A DNA stretch of 64,000 nucleotides. Source: Xenorhabdus bovienii (GTDB lineage Bacteria; Pseudomonadota; Gammaproteobacteria; Enterobacterales; Enterobacteriaceae). Below are positions 33,601 to 42,600 of the stretch, piece after piece. Position numbers and translations under genes: made by a program. The notes beneath the pieces are model-generated. The model searched no databases. It saw nothing but the letters and a program-made list of their open reading frames with translations, and was not told the DNA's origin. The stretch is taken from contig NZ_JANAIF010000017.1 of the NCBI RefSeq assembly GCF_024721015.1, positions 1 to 64,000 of the forward strand. The letters run 5' to 3'. Position 1 is the stretch's first letter. Each line of letters starts with the position of its first letter.

Positions 33601-36600
33601 GTCAGATCGAAATGAGCACTATGGCACACCTGTTCAACGGGAGCGAGTTGCAGACCGGGCAATGCCAGGTTTTGGGACGGAGTATTGTTTAAAGCCAGCA
33701 TCACCTGGAAGACCGGACTGTAGCTCAGGCTGCGCTCGGGCTGCAATGCTTCCACTACCTGCTCGAAGGGCAAATCCTGATGGGCATAGGCAGCAAGCGC
33801 CCGTTCACGAACCTGCGTGAGCAGATCCGCCACACGGGGAGCCTCACCCGGTGTGACGCGCAAGGCCAGGGTATTGACAAAGAAACCGATCAGGTTTTCC
33901 AACTCCGTGTGTGGGCGGTTAGCGACCGGGGTGCCGATAACAATATCATCCTGACCACTCAGCCGGGTGAGGACGATGCTCCAGGCGGTCAGCAAGGTCA
34001 TAAACAGGGTGGTGTGATGGTGCTGTCCGAGCGCCTTAAGCGATGCCAGCAGGGCGGTATCGAGCTGAAGAGGTATCCGGTCGCCGGCGTAGCGCTGCAC
34101 CGACGGGCGTGGTCGGTCGGTGGGGAGTGTCAGCAGAGCCGGGGCGTCCCGAAGCTGGGCGCACCAGAAATCACGCTGTTCAGTGAGGACTGCGCCTTGC
34201 AGCCAGTCACGCTGCCAGACGGCATAATCGGCGTACTGGAGAGATAGCGGCGGCAGGGGATCATCGTAGCCGTCGAGGGCGGCGCGGTAGAACGCGCCCA
34301 GTTCGTGCATCAGGACGCCAATGGACCAGCCGTCAGCGATGATGTGATGCTGGGTGAGCAGCAATACATGCTCCGCGTCCGTCAGTTGCAGCAGTTGACC
34401 GCGAATAAGCGGCCCCCGCACAAAGTCGAAGGGTGTCTGGGTTTCGAAGGCGGTAAGCTCGGCGACACGATTCGCACGCGCTGTCAGATCCAACGGGCGC
34501 AGATCTTGGCAAGACAGAGTAAAGCCGATATCGGCGGGATCGATGTGCTGGCAGGGTTGGCCTTCGATCACTACAAAGCGGGTGCGTAGGCTTTCGTGCC
34601 GGGCGACCAGACGATCGAGCGCACTGGTCAGCGTGTGACGGTCAAGTTTACCGATGAGGCGCAGTGCCATCGGAATATGGTAGGCCAGACTGGCGGCGGG
34701 ATCGAGCTGGCCGAGGAACCACAACCGCTGCTGCGCGAAGGACAGCGCGAGCGGCTGGCTGCGATCGGCAGCAGGAATAACAACCTGAGCGATTGCCGAA
34801 GCGTCGGTGAGCGTCTGAGCCAGATCCGTCAGGAGGGGCTGGGCAAAGAGTTGCTGCAATGACAGCTTCTGTGCCAGTTGCTGGCGTACGCGTGCGGCGA
34901 GTTGGACGGCAAGCAATGAGTGACCGCCGAGTTCAAAGAAGTGGTCGTGTCGGCCGACCTGTTCCAGTTTCAGCAGGTTTTGCCAGATCTGAGCCAGTGC
35001 GATTTCTATTTCACCGACCGGCGCTTCATAGCCGCGTGTCACTATGGCAGACAGGTCGGGGGCAGGGAGCGCCTGACGGTCGAGTTTGCCGTTGGGGGTC
35101 AACGGGAAGGCGTCGAGCGTCATAAAGGCGCTGGGCTGCATGTATTCGGCGAGGTGTTGGGCAAGCTGCTGGCGCAGTTCGGCCGGCACCAGTTCAACGC
35201 CGGTTTGTGGCAGCAGATAGGCGACCAGACGCTTGTGGCCCGGTTCGTCTTCACGGGCCACAACCACGGCTTCGCGCACGCCGTGGCATTGCACCAGCCG
35301 GGCTTCGATTTCACCGAGTTCGATACGGAAGCCGCGCAGTTTAACCTGAAGGTCATTGCGGCCGAGGTATTCGAGATTGCCGTCGGGTCGCCAGTAGCCG
35401 AGGTCGCCGGTCTTGTACATACGGGCGTCCGGGTCTGAAGAGAACGGATCGGCCAGGAAGCGCTCGGCAGTCAGTTCAGGGCGGTTCAGATAACCGCGGG
35501 CAACGCCGGCACCGGCAATATAAATTTCGCCGGCGACACCGAGGGGAACGGGTTGACCATACGGGTCGAGGAGATAGATTTGGGTATTGGCGATTGGACA
35601 GCCGATAGGAATGGGACGAGCAACATCGACGGGTGAGGTAATACGATAGGTTGCGGCAAACGTCGTGGTTTCCGTTGGGCCATAGCCGTTGATCAAGTGT
35701 GTCGGCTGACACTCAGCTAACTGTGCACGCTGGATCTTCCGCGGGTCGAGTACATCGCCGCCGATGAGCAGGTAACGCAATTGTCCAAACAGGGGTTCAA
35801 GATCGCCGAGATATTCGTTAAACAAGCCGGCCGTTAACCAGAGGGCGGTGACTTGTCCTTTGACCAGCGAATCGCGGAAACGTACCGGATCGAGCAGCGC
35901 TGATGGTGAAACTACATGCAGGCGCCCGCCGTTCAGCAGGGCAGACCAGATCTCCCATGTTGATGCATCAAAGGCAATATTGGCACAATGGGCAACACAG
36001 TCGTCCGAACCGATGTCTGCATAGGGATTATTGATGACCAGCCGATTGATACTGCGGTGCTCGACCATCACTCCCTTGGGCAGCCCGGTGGAGCCGGAGG
36101 TGTAGATCACATACGCCAGATGGCGTGACTTCAGCCCCAGTGCCTGAGCGTCCGGATTGTGGGTCGGTTGTGCTGCTATAGCCGATTCTTGGGCGTCGAG
36201 TACCACTGTGGGGATATGATGGATCAGCTTGTCGATCTGTGTCGTTTGGGTCAGCAAGGCCACCGGCGCGGCGTCATTAAGCATATAGGCCAGTCGCTCG
36301 GCCGGATAAGCCGGATCGAGCGGCACATAGGCGCCGCCCGCTTTGAGGATACCGAGCAAGCCGATCACCAGCTCCAGACTGCGTTCGACACAAATCGCCA
36401 CCCGATCATCCGGGCGCACGCCCAGCGCGATCAAATAATGAGCCAGACGATTGGCGCGGTGGTTCAGTTCGTGATAACTCAGCGATTGACCTTCAAATAC
36501 CACGGCGGTGGCATCGGGATGGTGCGCCGCCTGAGCCTCAAACAATTGATGGATCAGCGCGTCCTGCGGGAAATCCGACTGGGTGGCGTTGAACTCCACC

Positions 36601-39600
36601 AGCAGTTGTTGCCGCTCTGTCGGCGGTAAGATCGGCACATTCCGGATCAATCGTTGCGGGTTATGTGCCAGGGCATCAACTAAGCCGCTGATGGCCGTGG
36701 CGAGATAGGCGGTGACGCGGGTCGGATCGATTCCCGCCACCGTCTGGGCGGTCAGACGGAAACCGGTTCCCAGATCATCGACCGACAGGGTGAGCGGATA
36801 GTTGGTTCGTTCCTCTGTGGCGACGATGCGCATCCCTGCCCGGGTCGTCTCAACCGCGTTGGCCTCACTGGTCTGGCTGTGACGGTAATTAAGCAAGGTA
36901 CTGAACAGCGGCATCGGTTGGGTCACACTGCTACAGCGTTGCGCCAGTGCTAACGGTGCTTGTTCGTGTTCCAGCAGCGTTGTCAGACTGCGATAGGTGG
37001 CCTGCACCACCTCTTGCACGCTGTGGCCGGCCAGAGAAACCCGCACCGGTAGGGTATTGATAAACATCCCCAATATTCGGGCAGCGCCCGCGACCCCTTG
37101 TAGACGGCCCAGTAGCACGGAGCCAAAGACCACGTCGTCGCGGCCGCTGGTCTGCGCCAGTACCTGAGCCCAGGCCACATGGAACAGTACGCCCGGACTG
37201 ACCCCCAGACGACGAGCCTGGGCATGGATAGCTTCTGCCAGAGCGGGGGCGAGCGGGAGATGGGCTTCGGCGATGGGTTCATCATTGCCCGGCAGGGTGA
37301 GCACGCCGAACGGTGCCGTCGGTGCATCAACGTCAGCGAGTTGGTCACGGAAGTAGGCCTCATGCACTGCGGCCGGTACGCTCAGAGTCTGGGCGATAAA
37401 GTTGCGGTAGGGCAGTGCGGCGGGTAGCGACTCGGCATGTCCCTGCTGAATTTGGGCAATCTCCGCGAAAATCAGTTCCAGTGTCATATGGTCGCTGACC
37501 AGATGGTGGAAGCGTAGCGCCAGCAGCCATTCATCCTGTGCCGGATCGTGGGCGATGTCGGCGGTGAACAGCGGTGCACGGCTCAGGTCGAGACGGTGCC
37601 GACGCGGATCGGTGTGGGCTGATAACTGAGCCGGGATATCGTCGGCCGTGGCTGGGGTAAAGTGATTGACACACAGTGGCGCCTGACGCCAGACCACCTG
37701 AACCGGCTGCGCCAACCCCTGCCAGCAGGCGGCGGTGCGCAGGATATCGTGGCGGTCGATGACCTGCTGCAAGGCGGACAGGAAAGTATCAAGATGCTCG
37801 CGGGTGTTAAAGGCAATCAGGCTCTGCAACAAATAGGTATCGCCTTGCGCCTGCAACAGGTGATGGAACAGGATACCTTCCTGCAACGGTGCCAGCGGAT
37901 AGATATCCTGCACATTGCTTGCTCCGCTGGGAGTTGCTTCGACGATGGCCTCAATCTCGGCCTGAGATAGCGAGACCAGAGACAGCATGTCGGGGGTGAG
38001 GGCGGTACAGCCTTCGGGGATACAGTTAGGCGGTACGACGAAGGCACTGGCGTCACTCTGAATAGCCTGCGCCATCTCAGTGAGAACGGGGGCGGCGAAC
38101 ACACTGCGGACATCAAGTCGCCAACCAAAGTCGTATAGCTGTTCGATCAGACCGACGATCATCAGCGAATGGCCGCCGAGTTCAAAGAAGTGATCGTGAC
38201 GGCCGACTCGCTCCAGCCCCAACAGGTTTTGCCAGATCTGCGCCAAGGCGGTTTCTGCCTCACTGATCGGGGCTTCATAGCCGCGTGCCACCACAGCAGA
38301 CAGGTCGGGAGCAGGGAGTGCCTGACGGTCGAGTTTGCCGTTGGGGGTGAGCGGGAACGTATCGAGCGTCATAAATGCGCTGGGTAACATGTACTCGGCA
38401 AGATGCCGGGCGAGTTGCTGACGCAGTTCGGCGGGAACCAGTTCAACGCCGTCCAGAGGCCGCAGATAGGCAATCAGACGTTTCTGTCCCGGTTCGTCTT
38501 CGCGTGCCAGCACCACCGCTTCGCGCACACCGCGACATTGCATCAGTTGCGCCTCGATCTCACCGAGTTCGATACGGAAGCCGCGCAGTTTGACCTGAAA
38601 ATCATCGCGGCCGAGGTATTCGATATTGCCGTCGGGGTGCCAGCGGCCGAGGTCGCCGGTCTTGTACATCCGGGCATCCGGATCGGCGGAGAACGGATCA
38701 GTAAGAAAGCGCTCGGCAGTCAGTTCAGGACGGTTCAGGTAGCCGCGGGCCACGCCGACGCCGGCGATATGGATTTCGCCGGCCACGCCAAGGGGAACGG
38801 GCTGACCGTAGGTATCGAGAATATAGATTTGCGTGTTGGCGATCGGGCGGCCGATATGACTGACAAAGCCCTCCGTCCGGTTCATCCGTATCCAGGTTGA
38901 ATAAGTCGTCGTCTCAGAGGGGCCATACAGATTGCACACATTCTGTATGGAGGCGTGGGCAAACAAATGCTCAACGACATGCGGTTTCAATGCTTCACCG
39001 GCCAAATTGACTGTCCGGGCGGTCACGGGAACCGCGTTAGCCTCGATCAAATGCGCGATAGCTGACGGCACGGTATTGATCAGGCTGACCGGCTGTCCGG
39101 TGGTGACTAGTGACAGCGCATCAGGAACGAGATGAACCGTGCCGCCAGAGACGAGTGGCGCAAAGCATTCGTACACCGCCAAGTCAAAATTCAGTGAGGT
39201 GGCGAACAGGGTATGCGCCAACTCCTCCGGATTGAAAGTCCGTTGCGCCCAGGTGAGGAAATTCACCGTATTGCGGTGGGCGATCGCCACCCCTTTGGGC
39301 AGGCCGGTGGAGCCGGAAGTGTAGATCACATACGCCAGATGGCGTGACTTCAACCCCAGCGCCTGTGCCTCTGGGTTGTGGATCGATTGTGCCGACAGAG
39401 CCGGTGCTTGGGCGTTGAGCACCACCGTAGGCACGGGGCTGGCCAGCGTATCGACCCACGCTGTCTGGGTGAGCAAGGCCACCGGTGCGGCGTCATCGAG
39501 CATATAGGCCAGCCGTTCGGCCGGATAGGCCGGATCGAGTGGCACATAGGCGCCGCCCGCCTTGAGGATACCCAATAAACCGACCACCATCTCCGGGCTG

Positions 39601-42600
39601 CGTGTCATACAAATCGCCACCCGATCGTCCGGCTGTACGCCCAGTGCGATCAGATGATGGGCGAGACGATTGGCGCGGCGGTTCAGTTCGTCATAGCTGA
39701 GCACTTGCTCCCCGCATACCACGGCGGTGGCGTCGGGACTGTGTGCCGCTTGAGTCTCGAACAGTTGGTGGATCAGGGCATCCTGTGGGAAGTCTACTTG
39801 GGTGGCGTTGAAGTCCACCAGCAACTGTTGCCGTTCCGAGTCTGGCAGCATTGGCAGACATGCGAGAGTTTGTGTCGCATCGGCTGCCATTGCTGTCAGC
39901 ACCTGCTGCAAATAGCCGACCATGCGCTCAACGGTCGCGGTGTCGAACAGATCGGTGGCATATTCCAGCCCCCCGACCAGACCCGCTTCGGTTTCGGTCA
40001 GCAACAGCATCAGGTCGAAGTGCGCGCTATGACTCTCCTGTTCAACCTGAGAGATCTGCAAACTGGGTAATGTCTGGTCTTGGGCCGGCGTGTTGTTTAA
40101 GGACAGCATCACCTGAAAGACTGGGCTATAGCTCAGGCTGCGTTCGGGCTGTAGCGCTTCTACCACCTGCTCGAAGGGCAGATCCTGATGGGCGTAGGCG
40201 GCGAGTGCACGTTTACGGACCTGTGCGAGCAGATCGGCCACACGGGGCGCATCACCCGGTGTAACGCGCAGGGCCAGAGTATTGACGAAGAAACCGATCA
40301 GACCCTCCAACTCGCGGTGTGGACGGTTAGCGACGGGAGTGCCGATGACAATGTCATCCTGACCACTCAGTCGGGTGAGGACGATGCTCCAGGCGGTCAG
40401 TACGGTCATAAACAGGGTGGTGTTGTGGCGTTGTCCGAGCGCCTTAAGCGACGTCAGTAAGGCGCTGTCGAGCCGGAAGGGGACTTGGCCGCCGGCATAG
40501 CGCTGTACGGGTGGGCGTGGTCGATCGGTAGGGAGTGCCAGCAAGGCCGGGGCATTCTGGAGCTGCGCACACCAGAAGTCACGCTGCTCAGTGAGGACGG
40601 TTCCTTGCAGCCAGTCGCGCTGCCAGACAGCATAGTCGGCGTACTGGAGGGACAGCGGCGGCAGGGGATCGCTGTCGCCGTCGAGGGCGGCATGGTAGAG
40701 GGTGCCCAGTTCGTGCACCAGTACCCCGATAGACCAGCCGTCAGAGATGATGTGATGCTGGGTGAGCAACAACACATGCTCCTTGTCCGTCAATTGCAGC
40801 AGTTGACCACGAATCAGCGGGCCTTGGGTAAAGTTGAAGGGCGTCTGCGCCTCAAGGTCGGCAAGTTCGGCGATGCGGTGAGTGTGCATTGCCGGGTCCA
40901 GCGGGCGCAGGTCCTGATAGGACAGGGCAAAGCCGACGTCGGCGGGATCAATGTGCTGGCAGGGTTGGCCTTCGATCAGTACGAAGCGGGTACGCAGACT
41001 CTCGTGCCGGGCGACCAGACGATCGAGCGCGGTGGTCAGCGCGTGGCGGTCAAGTTGGCCGGTAAGGCGCAGTGTCACCGGGATATGGTAGGCCAGACTG
41101 GCGGCTGGATCGAGCTGAGCAAGGAACCATAACCGCTGTTGGGCGAAGGACAGCGCGAGCGGCTGGCTGCGATCGGCGACGGGGATAACGACCTGAGCGA
41201 TTGCCGAAGCCCCGCTGAGCGCTTGGGCCAAATCCGCCAGAAGAGGCAGGGCAAAAAGTTGCTGTAGTGGCAATTCCCGCGCCAGATCCTGACGTACGCG
41301 TGCGGCGAGCTGGACGGCAAGCAGCGAATGGCCGCCGAGTTCAAAGAAATGGTCGTGACGGCCGACCCGCTCCAGTCTCAGCAAATCTTGCCAGATTTGG
41401 GCCAGAATGGTTTCTATTTCGCCGACCGGAGCGGCATAACCGCGCGTGACTACGGCGGACGAGTCGGGGGCAGGGAACGCTGAACGGTCGAGTTTGCCAT
41501 TGGGGGTGAGCGGGAAGGCGTCGAGCGTCATAAAGGCGCTGGGCAGCATATATTCAGCAAGGTGCCGGGTGAGTTGTTGACGCAGTTCGGCGGGAACCAG
41601 TTCAACGCCGTCCATTGGCCGCAGATAAGCGACCAGGCGCTTGTGACCCGGCTCGTCTTCGCGCGCCAGAACTACCGCTTCGCGCACACCGTGGCATTGC
41701 ATGAGCCGAGACTCGATCTCACCGAGCTCAATGCGGAAACCGCGCAGTTTAACCTGATAGTCATTGCGGCCGAGGTATTCAATATTGCCGTCGGGAAGCC
41801 AGCGACCGAGGTCGCCGGTCTTGTACATACGGGCGCCCGGATCTGCAGAAAAGGGATCGGTAAGAAAACGTTCGGCAGTCAGTTCGGGGCGGTTCAGGTA
41901 GCCGCGGGCAACACCCGCGCCGGCGATATGAATTTCGCCGGCGATACCGAGGGGGACGGGTTGACCCTGTGGGTCGAGGAGGTAGATTTGGGTGTTAGCA
42001 ATCGGGCGACCGATGGGAGGAAGAGTTGGCCACTGATCCATATTCTTGTCCAGCGTATATGCCGTAACCACATGGCTTTCAGTCGGGCCATAGTGATTGT
42101 GTAACTGGCATGACCTAGAACGTTGTAGAAAGCGGCGAATGGCAGGCGTAATGCGCAACTGCTCACCAGCGGTAATGATGTGAGCCAAGCAAGAAAAATC
42201 TCCCTCAATGTGACTGGCCGCTTCGGCAAGATGTTGTAGCGCAATGTAGGGGAGGAAGATTCTATCAATCTGTTTTTGCTGAATCAGGCGGAGGAATTGT
42301 TGAGGATCCCGACGTGTTTCTTCATTAATCAAGACCAGACATCCGCCTTCGCACAGCGTCGTAAATATCTCCTGGAAAGCGACATCGAATCCAAGCGCGG
42401 CAAATTGTAGCGTTTTACCGGTTCCGGATAGATGTGAAGGATTTTGACGGTGCCATTGCAACAAGTTCGACAATGCTGCCAGAGACATTTTCACTCCCTT
42501 GGGCAGACCCGTGGAGCCCGAGGTGTAGATGACATACGCCAGATGGCGTGACGTCAGCCCCAGCGCCTGCGTATCCGGATTGTGGACTGACTGCGCCGTC

